Counted from the stretch's first letter, positions 26,583 to 36,254 are shown. The stretch is 64,000 bases of DNA from Cytobacillus purgationiresistens (GCF_030813235.1 NZ_JAUSUB010000005.1:124001-188000), one strand, 5' to 3'. The notes: a model not told the origin generated them from the sequence alone. Made by a program: numbers and translations.

Positions 26583-27491
26583 TTAGATATCTTTATGCCT
26601 TTCCCGCTGATACTCTAATATATCAGTCAAGCTTTTTCTAATATGAATCTTTGGTTTCCATCCCAATCCCATGATTTTTTCTGGAGGTTTGGCTAAGGAA
26701 TGATCCAATTTGGGATTCTCTTGAGGTACAATTTCAAAAGGAATAGAAGATAAAGATTGATAGATAGATGCGATATCTAAAAGGCAATGGACCTTTCCAG
26801 ATGAAATGTCATAAACCTCTCCATTTTGACCCTTCCTTAACAAAATCTCATACGCTGAAACGGCATCCCTCACATCAAGAAAATCCCGCGTGGCATTTAT
26901 ATTTAAATCATCCATTTTTCCGCTCTTGTTCGCTTTCTCAAGTTCGACGATTACCTTCGCCATTTTAGTGCAAATGCCATTTGATATCCCTGGTCCAATT
27001 AAGTTTGAAGGTCTTACAATAATAATATTCATGTTATAGAGCTTCATCCATGATTGAGCAATCATGGTTTGCATCGTTTTGCTTAAACTATATGGACTAG
27101 TTAAGCTGTCCTTTGAATTAGGGTTAAACTCAAGGGCAGAACCCGCAACAATGATTTTGCAATCAGGATTTATTCTTCGCAAAGCATCTACAAGATATAA
27201 AGTAGAAATTACATTTGCTTCTAGAGCTATAGTCGGGTTCATCCAGGATAAACTTGCGTCATTAAAACCAGCTAGATGAAGCACGAATTGTGGCTGTATT
27301 GTACCTATCATCCTGTCTACTTCTTGACTATCAGTCAATTCACATCGATAATATTTAACTCTCCAAGGATCGCTGACATTTCCTCTTCCAGCTGCAATTA
27401 CATCATATCCGGCATTATAAAAAAATTCACAAGCATGGGATCCAGTAAACCCCCCTGCACCAGTAATTAGTATTTTGCCCTTTTCCTTCAT
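26583..27491 (-). CDS. NAD(P)-dependent nucleotide-sugar reductase/epimerase, Rmd-like
   Basis: The 302-residue extended SDR has GAGGFTGSHACEFF, the catalytic YSLSK, and IIVRPSNLIGPG, TRDFLDVRDAVSAYEILL and GEVYDISSGK. This pattern is closest to GDP-6-deoxy-4-keto-D-mannose reductase (Rmd) and GDP-mannose 4,6-dehydratase relatives. It would make an activated deoxy sugar for the glycan. The ATG has GGGGAG upstream. No separate GDP-mannose dehydratase is visible in the window, so the exact step is uncertain. Confidence 0.7.
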   Translation of the reverse strand: MKEKGKILITGAGGFTGSHACEFFYNAGYDVIAAGRGNVSDPWRVKYYRCELTDSQEVDRMIGTIQPQFVLHLAGFNDASLSWMNPTIALEANVISTLYLVDALRRINPDCKIIVAGSALEFNPNSKDSLTSPYSLSKTMQTMIAQSWMKLYNMNIIIVRPSNLIGPGISNGICTKMAKVIVELEKANKSGKMDDLNINATRDFLDVRDAVSAYEILLRKGQNGEVYDISSGKVHCLLDIASIYQSLSSIPFEIVPQENPKLDHSLAKPPEKIMGLGWKPKIHIRKSLTDILEYQRERHKDI

Positions 27492-27691
27492 TTCTCCCCA
27501 TCCTCTATTTAACTTACAGACTGTTTCAAAAGCCTTTTATGTGCTCATGTATTTTATGATTAGTATTTTCTATTGTTGTGGGCGAACGAATAAAACACTT
27601 AAATATCTTCGACTTATTGGTAAAGTTGTCCAAGCTAAAATTTGATATAAATCATAATATATACAAGATTATTGCAAGGGAGGTGAAACTA

Positions 27692-28138
27692 TTGGGGAAA
27701 TTTTTAGATGCACAAACTTCACAAAATGCTAGTACAAATGGTGCCATTTCTATCCCAGTTACGACTACTCCTGCTCTGTTCGGTACTTTAGGTCTAAGCA
27801 CTGCTGGTGCAGGTGCTAATATACGGGTAGGGATTTCATTATCAGTGACATTTTCTTCATTAGCATCGGTCTTAACACCGATAAGAGTTGATATCTATCG
27901 TGGCCAAGGACCTGGACGAGCATTGATCTATTCAGCTACGGATACATTGCCAGTGGCTGGACTTGGACTTGCTTCCACCACTGTGCTTTCCTTCAATGCA
28001 GCAGACTTTAATCCAACATCCGCTGATAATTTTCTAGTTTATCAAGCATTTATAAGTGCTCCTGGAGGAATTCTTTTGTTGCCAACAAGAACTGGTCCTG
28101 AAACTTTCTATGCTGCAGCATATTCTGACAACGTTTAA
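27692..28138 (+). CDS. Putative spore-surface (exosporium) beta protein
   Basis: The 148-residue protein starts at TTG 27692, 7 nt after GGGAGGTGA; the frame is open further upstream without a ribosome site. It is rich in Ser, Thr, Ala, Gly and Leu with alternating hydrophobics (IRVGISLSVTFSSL, PIRVDIYRGQGPGRALIYSA), like the jelly-roll C-terminal domains of BclA and other exosporium proteins. It has no signal peptide, as is normal for mother-cell-made coat proteins. It lies among glycosyltransferases and could be the glycan acceptor. A CATAnnnTA element at 27653-27661 resembles a sigma-K -10 box, but the -35 is poor. Confidence 0.5.
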   Translation: MGKFLDAQTSQNASTNGAISIPVTTTPALFGTLGLSTAGAGANIRVGISLSVTFSSLASVLTPIRVDIYRGQGPGRALIYSATDTLPVAGLGLASTTVLSFNAADFNPTSADNFLVYQAFISAPGGILLLPTRTGPETFYAAAYSDNV

Positions 28139-28146
28139 ATGAAAAG

Positions 28147-28170
28147 AGCAGGCATTTAAATGCCTGCTTT
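28147..28170 (+). terminator. Rho-independent terminator
   Basis: AGCAGGCATTT pairs with AAATGCCTGCT as a near-perfect palindrome, followed by TTCTGC. Confidence 0.7.
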
Positions 28171-28327
28171 CTGCATATTTTCATCCAGATTTTTAGCGCT
28201 ATTTATAGATGGATTTTGGATTACTATACGATTAATCAACTAATTTTTTGTACATTCGTCCATAACAAACCTATTCGTTTGAATACTTATATTAGTAACA
28301 GAATTCTTTTACAAAGGGGATGTTACG

Positions 28328-29536
28328 ATGAATATTTTACTTGCTACATTTTGGCAGGTCCCACACACTGGCGGTGTATGGAAATATATGCTCCAGCTAA
28401 AAGAAAGGCTTGAGGTGCTTGGACATTCAGTTGATTTACTTGGATATGGAAAAGACCATAAATTTGTTCATCTCGTAAATAAAAATCAACTAATAGATGT
28501 TTCTCATTTCGCAGGTTTAATAAATATAATAAAAAATGAACCCCCTCTTGACCCAGTTATAAAAATGTATGATAATTTACGGCTTAATTACGAAGAAGCA
28601 GTAAAAACTCTAGATTTAAACCAATATGACCTCATACACACTCAAGATGTGGTATCTTCCTCATGCATCAATAAAATCAGACCAAAACATACAAGTATGG
28701 TCGCCACATTACACGGGTGCGTTGCTCATGAAATCATCGAAGCATGCTATGCTGATAGATTAAGTGAAAAATCGCTAAATGGCATTCGTTATTTTCACGA
28801 ATTGGAATTTGAAGGAGCAAGCTCTGCTGACTGTACAGTTGTTGCGAATAGATGGATGCAAAACATTCTAACAGAAGAATTCAAAGTGAATGAAGAACAA
28901 ATATCCACCCTTCATTATGGATATGATATTGAGTCATTTTTACAAAAAATGAAAGAGCCTGCCAAGATGAAAGCTCCAAAGAACAAAAAAATCCTTTTAT
29001 ACACTGGCAGATTGGCAGAGTTTAAAGGTATCCACCATTTGATTGATGCCTTATATCATTTAAAAAAGCTGCGATCGGATTGGGTTTGCTGGATAGCAGG
29101 TGACGGACCAAAACAAACGGATTTGCAAAAACAAACGCAGCTGCTTGGTTTACAACAACATATTCAATTTCTAGGAAGCAGAGACGATATCCCCTCTCTC
29201 CTATCGATATCTGACATGTTGATTCTGCCAACCTTAATAGAAAATCAGCCTTTATCCGTAATTGAAGCACAGATAAGCGGTACCGCAGTAATCGTCAGTG
29301 CTGTTGGAGGTGTCCCTGAGATCATTGAACATGGTATGACAGGGATACTCGTTCCCCCAAAAGATGAACTGATGTTATTCGCACATATCAACTATTTACT
29401 TCAAGAGGACCAGTTTCGTTTTAATTTGGGTCAAAGAGCCAAAGAATGGGCACTTGAACATTGGTCATTGGATCAATCCGTTTCAAAACTTTTAACTGTC
29501 TATTATAAAGCCATTGCCTTAAATCATTCAAAATAG
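28328..29536 (+). CDS. Glycosyltransferase family 4
   Basis: The 402-residue GT-B enzyme has FWQVPHTGGVWKYMLQLKER at the N-terminus, LIHTQDVVSS, then the C-terminal ILLYTGRLAEFKGIHHLIDA, CWIAGDGP and the E-x7-E element ENQPLSVIEAQISG. ATG 28328 has AAAGGGG 8 nt upstream. It is followed by an epimerase and a DUF1796 gene on the same strand. The sugar donor is unknown. Confidence 0.85.
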   Translation: MNILLATFWQVPHTGGVWKYMLQLKERLEVLGHSVDLLGYGKDHKFVHLVNKNQLIDVSHFAGLINIIKNEPPLDPVIKMYDNLRLNYEEAVKTLDLNQYDLIHTQDVVSSSCINKIRPKHTSMVATLHGCVAHEIIEACYADRLSEKSLNGIRYFHELEFEGASSADCTVVANRWMQNILTEEFKVNEEQISTLHYGYDIESFLQKMKEPAKMKAPKNKKILLYTGRLAEFKGIHHLIDALYHLKKLRSDWVCWIAGDGPKQTDLQKQTQLLGLQQHIQFLGSRDDIPSLLSISDMLILPTLIENQPLSVIEAQISGTAVIVSAVGGVPEIIEHGMTGILVPPKDELMLFAHINYLLQEDQFRFNLGQRAKEWALEHWSLDQSVSKLLTVYYKAIALNHSK

Positions 29537-29636
29537 TTGAACCTAAAATAGCTCATAAGGAGGGCCAATTGTTTATACAACTGCTTTACTTATCACATAG
29601 AATAGTAACAAATTTGTCCGAATGGAGGTTATATTT

Positions 29637-30572
29637 TTGAAGGCAATCGTTACAGGTGGTGCCGGATTTATTGGTTCCCATCTTGTGGAAGCACTCATTA
29701 CAAGAAAAGATGAAGTGCATATCATCGACAATTTATCTACTGGACATCAGACTTTTATCCAGCCTAACGCAGTTTTCCATCATACTGATATTACAAATAA
29801 CAAGGTAAAAGAAATCATTATAAGAGAAAAGCCTGATATCGTCTTTCATCTAGCTGCTCAGGCTGATGTCACGAAGTCCATACATTCCCCAAAATTTGAT
29901 GCAGACGTAAATATTAGCGGCACCATCAATTTATTAGAAGCTTGTAAAGAAGCAAATGTAAAACAGTTCATATTTTCTTCTACTTCTGCAGTCTATGGAA
30001 ACTTAGAAAAACAACTAATAAATGAAGATGACCCTTCTATCCCAATCTCCTATTATGGATTATCAAAACTCACATCAGAATCTTATATAAAAATTTTTCA
30101 TGAGCTCTATGGACTGCCTTACACAATATTGCGATATGGAAATGTATTTGGTCCTCGTCAAACAGCAAAAGGAGAGGGCGGTGTGATCGCTGTCTTTTTA
30201 GAAAGAATGAGAGATAACTTACCAATAAATGTACATGGAGACGGTGAACAGACTCGAGACTTTGTATATGTAGAAGATGTGGTTCAGGCAAATATTTTAG
30301 CTTCTGTTAACGCAAGTAATAATACCCTTCATGTAAGCACAAGTAAAAAAACCGCTGTAAATGAAATCGTTCAAAAATTTAATGAGGTTCACCATTCTAA
30401 GATTACTCCCATTCATGTTCAAGCACGGCAGGGAGATATAAAACATAGCTGCCTAGATAACCAAAAGGCAAAGAGAATAATCAATTGGCATCCAAAAACA
30501 GATATATCTGATGGATTAAAAAAGACGTATGACTACTGTTTTAATCTGCTGAATTCTGAAACTGATATGTAA
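29637..30572 (+). CDS. UDP-glucose 4-epimerase-like extended SDR
   Basis: The 311-residue protein has KAIVTGGAGFIGSHLVEALI, VFHLAAQADV, SSTSAVYGN, the catalytic YGLSK and RYGNVFGPRQ, followed by GDGEQTRDFVYVEDVVQA, all typical of GalE-like epimerases acting on UDP-glucose, UDP-GlcNAc or their uronates. TTG 29637 follows GGAGGT by 7-8 nt. It supplies a C4-epimer for the glycan. The Thr/Ser/Tyr triad is complete. Confidence 0.82.
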   Translation: MKAIVTGGAGFIGSHLVEALITRKDEVHIIDNLSTGHQTFIQPNAVFHHTDITNNKVKEIIIREKPDIVFHLAAQADVTKSIHSPKFDADVNISGTINLLEACKEANVKQFIFSSTSAVYGNLEKQLINEDDPSIPISYYGLSKLTSESYIKIFHELYGLPYTILRYGNVFGPRQTAKGEGGVIAVFLERMRDNLPINVHGDGEQTRDFVYVEDVVQANILASVNASNNTLHVSTSKKTAVNEIVQKFNEVHHSKITPIHVQARQGDIKHSCLDNQKAKRIINWHPKTDISDGLKKTYDYCFNLLNSETDM

Positions 30573-30601
30573 AATATATGCTAAGAGATTGGAGGTGCAA
30601 T

Positions 30602-31228
30602 ATGAGTTTAAAGGATATACAAGGAGAGTATAATACTGTTTTTAGCTTGGGAAACCTTTGTCTATCTGCCATTCAAATGAAAAATAACCAAATAAGGCCA
30701 TTCTCAGGAGTATTTGATTGGATAGGTACGCCCAAGACAGATACGGTAACCACATTAATAAAAAGCAGGTTCGCAAACTTTTTGAATTTTAACAATCTTG
30801 TTCCTGAGAAATACTTATCAGAGCGGGATCTATATGTATGGGACAAATTCTATGATATAGGCTTTAATCATGACTTTTATACTGATAAAAATTCTCTTAC
30901 TCATTTAGGGGGATTCCCAGAAGTGAAAGCGAAATATAACCGTAGAATCAAACGTTTTCTTGATTCATTTGAAACGAGTGAAAGAATCTTATTTATTCGT
31001 ACAGAAGCTGAGTATGGAGATGTGAAGGAGCTTCAAGCGACATTAAATAGCATGGTTAAAAACAAGTTTGAGCTGCTTATCGTTAATCATAAGAATATCC
31101 CAACCATGATTGAAAAAACCTGGGATATTAAACATGTAACGGTTGTAGAAATGCCAGATCATGAAATTTGGGAAGGCAATGATGCCCTATGGAAACAACT
31201 GCTTAAAGACGTAAAATTAAAAAAGTAA
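30602..31228 (+). CDS. DUF1796 papain-like putative cysteine peptidase
   Basis: The 208-residue protein begins with VFSLGNLCLSAIQMK, followed by PFSGVFDWIGTP, the characteristic Cys and Phe-Asp-Trp pair of DUF1796. A His lies in FNHDFYTD. The family is predicted, not proven, to be papain-like, and is often found in polysaccharide loci. ATG 30602 has GGAGGTG upstream. It closes the rightward GT4-epimerase set and is followed by a bidirectional terminator. A role in modifying the surface glycan or its carrier is inferred. Confidence 0.72.
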   Translation: MSLKDIQGEYNTVFSLGNLCLSAIQMKNNQIRPFSGVFDWIGTPKTDTVTTLIKSRFANFLNFNNLVPEKYLSERDLYVWDKFYDIGFNHDFYTDKNSLTHLGGFPEVKAKYNRRIKRFLDSFETSERILFIRTEAEYGDVKELQATLNSMVKNKFELLIVNHKNIPTMIEKTWDIKHVTVVEMPDHEIWEGNDALWKQLLKDVKLKK

Positions 31229-31231
31229 TAT

Positions 31232-31281
31232 AAAAAGAAGTGAAGATTGCGTTTAACTGCATTCTTTCACTTCTTCTTTTT
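31232..31281. terminator. Bidirectional terminator
   Basis: AAGAAGTGAA pairs with TTCACTTCTT across a long loop, with A and T runs at both ends. It lies between convergent genes. Confidence 0.7.
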
Positions 31282-31283
31282 GC

Positions 31284-32111
31284 CTAATTTTTTTCTATCC
31301 ATCTTTTCATTTCTAATAACATTTCATCAAAACTGGGAATTTCATAATAAAAATCAGTCCTTGTCGATTGAATGGTGCGGTCAAGAACCATTTTCCCATC
31401 CGGCTTAATATCCACTTCTTTTTTTTCGAAGATTTCCTTTATCAGCTGCAAAAGCTGAAACTTAGAAATCGGCTTTTCCGCTCCCAAATGATACAGACCT
31501 TTAATATCCTGCTTAATCATCACATCAATCGCTTTTGCTAATTCTAATGTTGTAACCCCATTCCAAAATACATTTGTGAAACCTTTAACCTCGCCCTTTT
31601 GTTTCATGAACCAAAGGTATAGGCCGATTCCATCCTCTTTTAATTCAGGACCAATAATGGAGGTTCGAATGGTTAAGTGTTTATGATCAATAATTTCTCC
31701 TAAATGCTTTGATTGTGCGTAAATAGAATCGCCATCAGGTTCATCAGTTTCTGCATAACTCCCCTTTTCACCAAGAAAAACGCAATCTGTACTAATATGA
31801 ATTAATTTCCCTTGTCGCCTTTCCATTAATTTTGCTAATTGATGAGGCAGGAGGCTATTCACTTGAAAAGCGAGCTTCGTATGATTGCTTGCATTCTCAT
31901 TTAATATTCCGATACAGTTGATTGTAATATCAGGCTTAATTCTCTCAATGACTTCTTCAACCTTTGTCGAATCTGTCACATCTAAAAAGATAGCTTGAGG
32001 ATCATGATGACTTCTGGCTGTATAAAACACCTCATACTCGGAATGGCTGCTAAAATAGGAGGTAAGCATATGTCCAGCCATCCCTTTCCCTCCTAATATT
32101 AAGAGCCTCAT
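31284..32111 (-). CDS. RmlD-like UDP-deoxysugar 4-reductase
   Basis: The 275-residue SDR has RLLILGGKGMAGHMLTSYF at the start, then NCIGILNE, HISTDCVFLG and YAQSKHLGE, the pattern of dTDP-4-dehydrorhamnose reductases. It lies just after a CapE-like dehydratase and a UDP-GlcNAc 2-epimerase. The same three-enzyme set (WbvB, WbvR, WbvD) makes UDP-L-QuiNAc in Vibrio cholerae O37, where WbvR is RmlD-like. It lacks the cupin domain of CapF/FnlB, the reductase for UDP-L-FucNAc. ATG 32111 lies one base after the upstream stop. Confidence 0.75.
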   Translation of the reverse strand: MRLLILGGKGMAGHMLTSYFSSHSEYEVFYTARSHHDPQAIFLDVTDSTKVEEVIERIKPDITINCIGILNENASNHTKLAFQVNSLLPHQLAKLMERRQGKLIHISTDCVFLGEKGSYAETDEPDGDSIYAQSKHLGEIIDHKHLTIRTSIIGPELKEDGIGLYLWFMKQKGEVKGFTNVFWNGVTTLELAKAIDVMIKQDIKGLYHLGAEKPISKFQLLQLIKEIFEKKEVDIKPDGKMVLDRTIQSTRTDFYYEIPSFDEMLLEMKRWIEKN

Positions 32112-32112
32112 T

Positions 32113-33099
32113 TTAAATAAACCCACCTTTAACGAGCATTTTCTTCACTTCGTCCTTTGTCATTAAGGTGTTGCCAGAATTGTATTCTTCTAGATTGATT
32201 GGCAGATAGCTTTTATAATGCTCCTTTACTCCTTTAATTGAAATGGAAGGCAAAATCACATAATATTCATCATCGTAAGCAATTGTCATCGTGCTCTCAT
32301 ATTCAGACAGCAGCAATTCATGGATTTTCTCACCAGGACGTACACCCAGAATTTCAACCTCCACATCTTTTTTTCCAGAAGCCTCAATCAGGATTTGTGC
32401 GAGATCAATGATATTACAGGCGGGCATTTTCATTACAAATGTTTCACCGCCTATACTTTCAAAAGTAGCTTTAAATACAAGCTTGATCGCCTCTTCAACA
32501 GTCAAAAAGAACCGAGTCATTTTAAGATCAGTAATACCGACTTTTTGCTTTTCTTGAATTTGCCGCTTAAATACATGAATCACACTGCCGTTGGTACCTA
32601 GAACATTCCCTCCTCTTATACAAACAAATTTGGTATCAGTATTTAAAGTATTCGCATGAATAATTAACTTTTCTCCCATCGCTTTGGAGAGGCCATAAAA
32701 ATTGGATGGATTAGATGCCTTGTCTGTCGATATATATACAACTCGATCGACCTTGCATTGTATGGCTGCATCGATGACATTTTGCGTTCCAATGACATTC
32801 GTCTTCAACGCTTCAATCGGCTGATCCTCACAAACGGGCACATGTTTTAATGCAGCTAAATGAAATACGTATTGTACTCCTTCGCAAGCTTTCAATATTG
32901 ATTCCTTTTCTTTAATATCTCCAATTAGGAAATTTAGTGCAGGGTGATGGTCAAAAGCTTCTTTCATCGAGAACTGATTGGATTCATTTCGCGATAATAT
33001 TCTTATTTCTTTTGGTTCATATGATAACAGCTGATGAACGAGTTCATAGCCCCATGAGCCCGTACCACCTGTCACTAAAATCGTCTTGTTTTCAAACAA
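32113..33099 (-). CDS. UDP-GlcNAc 4,6-dehydratase / 5-epimerase, CapE/FnlA-like
   Basis: The 328-residue extended SDR has ILVTGGTGSWGYELVHQLLS, the Polysacc_synt_2 region HLAALKHVPVCEDQPIEALK, and FYGLSKAMGEKL in place of the catalytic Tyr-x3-Lys. It would convert UDP-GlcNAc to a 4-keto-6-deoxy intermediate. TTG 33099 has GGGGGA upstream and overlaps the preceding epimerase gene by 8 bp. It is the first committed step of the three-gene set. Confidence 0.85.
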   Translation of the reverse strand: MFENKTILVTGGTGSWGYELVHQLLSYEPKEIRILSRNESNQFSMKEAFDHHPALNFLIGDIKEKESILKACEGVQYVFHLAALKHVPVCEDQPIEALKTNVIGTQNVIDAAIQCKVDRVVYISTDKASNPSNFYGLSKAMGEKLIIHANTLNTDTKFVCIRGGNVLGTNGSVIHVFKRQIQEKQKVGITDLKMTRFFLTVEEAIKLVFKATFESIGGETFVMKMPACNIIDLAQILIEASGKKDVEVEILGVRPGEKIHELLLSEYESTMTIAYDDEYYVILPSISIKGVKEHYKSYLPINLEEYNSGNTLMTKDEVKKMLVKGGFI

Positions 33100-34183
33100 C
33101 TTTAAGTCCCCCTAGTAATATTTTCATCACTTTATCTGATACATTTTTGTCAGCATATCCTTCTGGAAATGCCCAATCTCTTTGTTGACTTATCATGACC
33201 TTTACGCAATTGAGAATTTGGTTAGCCTGAATGCCAGATATCATATTGCTACCGCATGCGATGGTCTCAGGGCGTTCGGTCGTTTTTCGAATGGTCACCG
33301 CTGGTACGTGGAATAAACAGCACTCTTCCTGTACTGTACCGCTATCAGTCAACACACAAAAAGCATTCTTTTCCAAGCTTACAAAATCAAAGAAACCAAA
33401 TGGCTGGTGGAATTCCACCAATGGGTGAACGAATAACGAAGGATTAGCATTAATTTTTGATTTTGTTCTTGGATGAATGCTGCAAATTACCCTTTTTTGA
33501 AAGTTTTCTGCAACAAGATTAATTCCTGAAATAATTTCATTTAGACGATCTTCGTAGTCTACATTTTCTGCACGATGTGCGGTCAATAAAAAGTAATCCT
33601 GGGAACTTAACTTCAATTCGTTTAAAATGGCACTATTGTTAATTTGCTGATTATAATAATTCAACACTTCATTTATTGGATTTCCAGAAAGATATATCCT
33701 ATTGGATGGTATGCCTTCCTTAAGTAAATTCTCTCTGCTCTGAGGTGTATATGGCAGGTTAAAGCTTGATATGGCATCAATCACCTTGCGATTCTTTTCT
33801 TCTGGCACCTCTAAATCAAAGCAGCGATTTCCCGCTTCCATATGAACAACTGGAATACCCATCCGCTCAACTAAGATTGAGCTTAATCCGCTATTTGTAT
33901 CCCCCAACACAAGGACCTTATCAGGTTTTTCCTTATTCAAAATCGGTTCGAGTTCCTTGTATATAGTGGATAATTGGCTTCCGAGTGACTGCAGATTATG
34001 AAGGAATACATAATCCGGCTTTCGAACTTGAAGCTCTTTAAAAAATACATCACTAAGCTCGGCAGTGAAATTTTGTCCTGTGTGAACTAGGATATGTTTA
34101 TCAGCAAGTGCATCAAGTTTTTTTATAATTAAACTTAAGCGAATGATTTCTGGCCTTGTCCCTAAAATAGTCATGATCTTCAT
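33092..34183 (-). CDS. Non-hydrolysing UDP-N-acetylglucosamine 2-epimerase
   Basis: The 363-residue protein has TILGTRPEIIRLSLIIKKL, VHTGQNFT, VLGDTNSGLSS, HMEAGNR, TAHRAEN and LTDSGTVQEE, all hallmarks of WecB/MnaA/CapG enzymes. In this setting it likely acts last to invert C2 of the UDP-6-deoxy-amino sugar (like WbjD/WbvD/CapG), though UDP-ManNAc formation is possible. ATG 34183 is 9 nt after GGGGAG. It is the first gene of the leftward trio and is divergent from cysC. Confidence 0.88.
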   Translation of the reverse strand: MKIMTILGTRPEIIRLSLIIKKLDALADKHILVHTGQNFTAELSDVFFKELQVRKPDYVFLHNLQSLGSQLSTIYKELEPILNKEKPDKVLVLGDTNSGLSSILVERMGIPVVHMEAGNRCFDLEVPEEKNRKVIDAISSFNLPYTPQSRENLLKEGIPSNRIYLSGNPINEVLNYYNQQINNSAILNELKLSSQDYFLLTAHRAENVDYEDRLNEIISGINLVAENFQKRVICSIHPRTKSKINANPSLFVHPLVEFHQPFGFFDFVSLEKNAFCVLTDSGTVQEECCLFHVPAVTIRKTTERPETIACGSNMISGIQANQILNCVKVMISQQRDWAFPEGYADKNVSDKVMKILLGGLKVV

Positions 34184-34422
34184 TTTTCTCACTCCCCTGG
34201 ACTAAATAATTAAAATCCCCATCAGCGATTGCCTTTTATATAAATTATGCTTGTTTTCGTTATTTGCTATAGGCGACTCTATTAGATTTTAGCCCTAACA
34301 AAAATTCAACATTTGCCCTGAATATAAAAGACGTCATATTTTAACTCGAGCTATTTAGCTATTTGCAGGCGAATACCATGTACAAGCAAATACTTCATAC
34401 ATACAAATATTAAGAATAATTC

Positions 34423-34440
34423 CCTTTCTAGTTAGAAAGG
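34423..34440. promoter_or_regulatory. Perfect 8-bp dyad upstream of cysC-sat
   Basis: CCTTTCTA GT TAGAAAGG lies 52 bp before cysC in the 309-bp divergent region. The 2-nt centre is too small for an RNA hairpin loop, so a protein-binding operator is more likely. A CATATTTTA element near 34336 resembles a sigma-K -10 box, without a clear -35. Nothing else is seen in this interval. Confidence 0.4.
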
Positions 34441-34492
34441 AAATCCAGTGATTATCTAGTTAACAGAAACATGAAAGGAGTAAAGCGAGGAT

Positions 34493-35119
34493 ATGAATGA
34501 TTCAGAAAATATCATTTGGCACCAGTCACAGGTGAGCAAGCAAAATAGGCAAAAGCTTCATGGCCATAAGAGCGCAATGATCTGGCTCACTGGTTTATCA
34601 GGTTCAGGAAAATCGACCATTGCCAATATTGTTCAAAAAAAAATACACCAGGCTGGTGCAAGTGTTTACTTATTAGATGGTGATAATTTACGTCACGGCA
34701 TTAACAAAAACTTATCTTTTAGTGAGCAAGACAGGAAAGAAAATATACGAAGAACAGCAGAAATAGGCAAGCTATTTGTAGATGCAGGCGTGATTGTCAT
34801 CGGTGCCTTAATTTCTCCCTTTGAGGTCGATCGCATAAATGCTAGAAAGCTTTATGAACACGAGGAATTTATCGAGGTGTATATTAAATGTTCGTTACAA
34901 GAGTGTGAAAACCGTGATCCTAAAGGGTTATATAAAAAGGCAAGATCAGGAGAGATTAAACATTTTACCGGTATTGATCAGCCTTATGAAGAACCCGTTT
35001 CTCCAAATCTCATTATTAATACAGATGCACATTCCATTTTGGAATCAGCGGATTTACTATATTCATATTTAATTGATGAGATGAATCTATTAGAATGGGA
35101 GGTTCATGAAAATGACTAA
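34493..35119 (+). CDS. cysC: Adenylylsulfate (APS) kinase
   Basis: The 208-residue enzyme phosphorylates APS to PAPS. It has [14 protein letters not shown], the Walker A loop [29 protein letters not shown] with the APS-binding residues, and [16 protein letters not shown] lies close to ATG 34493, with AAAGGAG farther upstream. The downstream sat gene overlaps its end. In this context the product is probably the sulfate donor for the island's sulfotransferase, because no PAPS reductase gene is nearby. Confidence 0.94.
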   Translation: MNDSENIIWHQSQVSKQNRQKLHGHKSAMIWLTGLSGSGKSTIANIVQKKIHQAGASVYLLDGDNLRHGINKNLSFSEQDRKENIRRTAEIGKLFVDAGVIVIGALISPFEVDRINARKLYEHEEFIEVYIKCSLQECENRDPKGLYKKARSGEIKHFTGIDQPYEEPVSPNLIINTDAHSILESADLLYSYLIDEMNLLEWEVHEND

Positions 35120-36254
35120 TGTCCGTCCACATGGAGGAACCTTAATTAATAAATTTAATCATGACACAGATACCTCTATGATTATTGGAGAGATAATGCT
35201 TGACTCAATGGCTCTTTCAGATCTTGAATTGATCGCTAATGGCGCATATAGTCCCCTTGATGGTTTTCTCGGAAAATCCGAATATGAATCCGTCATCCAT
35301 TCTATGAGATTATTAAATGGTACCATTTGGAGTATTCCAATCACCTTACCAATTACGCGAGAAGAGGCGTCCTATTTACAATTAAAGGAAAAGGTGAAAC
35401 TCGTTTATAACGGCGAAGTTTATGGCATCATCACATTAGAAGAAATTTATGAACCTGATAAAAATAATGAAGCTAAAAAAGTTTATCAAACAACAGATCC
35501 AAGCCACCCTGGCGTTAAAAAACTATTTGAAAGAGCAGAACTATACGCATCCGGACCAATAACTTTAATTAAGGAACCTGAAAAAAACCAGTCTTTCAAT
35601 CATTACTATTTAACTCCAAGACAAACAAGAGAGGAATTTAATCAAAAAGGCTGGAAAACAATAGTTGGTTTCCAAACGAGGAATCCAGTCCATCGAGCAC
35701 ATGAATATATTCAGAAAACGGCAATGGAAACAGTTGATGGACTTTTTTTAAACCCATTAGTTGGGGAAACAAAATCGGATGATATTCCAGCCAATATCAG
35801 AATGAAAAGCTATGAAGCACTATTAAATCATTATTATCCGAAAGACCGTGTATTCTTGGCTGTTTTTCCTGCAGCTATGAGATATGCTGGACCAAAAGAA
35901 GCGATCTTCCATGCTATTGTGCGGAAGAATTACGGATGTACTCATTTTATTGTTGGGCGCGACCATGCTGGTGTAGGTGATTATTATGGTACTTATGATG
36001 CACAGAAGATCTTTGAGCAGTTTACAGAAGAAGAACTTGGAGTGACTATTCTCGCCTTTGAACATAGCTTTTACTGCTTGAGATGTGATAGCATGGCTTC
36101 AAGTAAAACTTGTCCTCATAGTAATGAGTTTCACCTTCACTTATCTGGTACAAAAGTACGCAGTATGCTTAAGGATGGCATGACACCCCCAAAACAGTTT
36201 AGTCGTCCAGAAGTAATTGATATTCTAATAGAAGAAATGAGGAATCAGTCATAA
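35112..36254 (+). CDS. sat: Sulfate adenylyltransferase (ATP sulfurylase)
   Basis: The 380-residue enzyme makes APS from ATP and sulfate. It carries [17 protein letters not shown] (the QTRNP-HRAH catalytic motif) and [19 protein letters not shown]. The length matches the monofunctional bacterial form. ATG 35112 is 9 nt after GGGAGG; the ATG at 35106 is closer. It overlaps cysC, so both PAPS steps are produced together. This is a two-gene PAPS module within the glycan island. Confidence 0.94.
   Translation: MTNVRPHGGTLINKFNHDTDTSMIIGEIMLDSMALSDLELIANGAYSPLDGFLGKSEYESVIHSMRLLNGTIWSIPITLPITREEASYLQLKEKVKLVYNGEVYGIITLEEIYEPDKNNEAKKVYQTTDPSHPGVKKLFERAELYASGPITLIKEPEKNQSFNHYYLTPRQTREEFNQKGWKTIVGFQTRNPVHRAHEYIQKTAMETVDGLFLNPLVGETKSDDIPANIRMKSYEALLNHYYPKDRVFLAVFPAAMRYAGPKEAIFHAIVRKNYGCTHFIVGRDHAGVGDYYGTYDAQKIFEQFTEEELGVTILAFEHSFYCLRCDSMASSKTCPHSNEFHLHLSGTKVRSMLKDGMTPPKQFSRPEVIDILIEEMRNQS

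Noticed and set aside
34184..34492. S-box or other riboswitch before cysC
   Set aside because: No multi-helix conserved elements or terminator were seen, only a short dyad.
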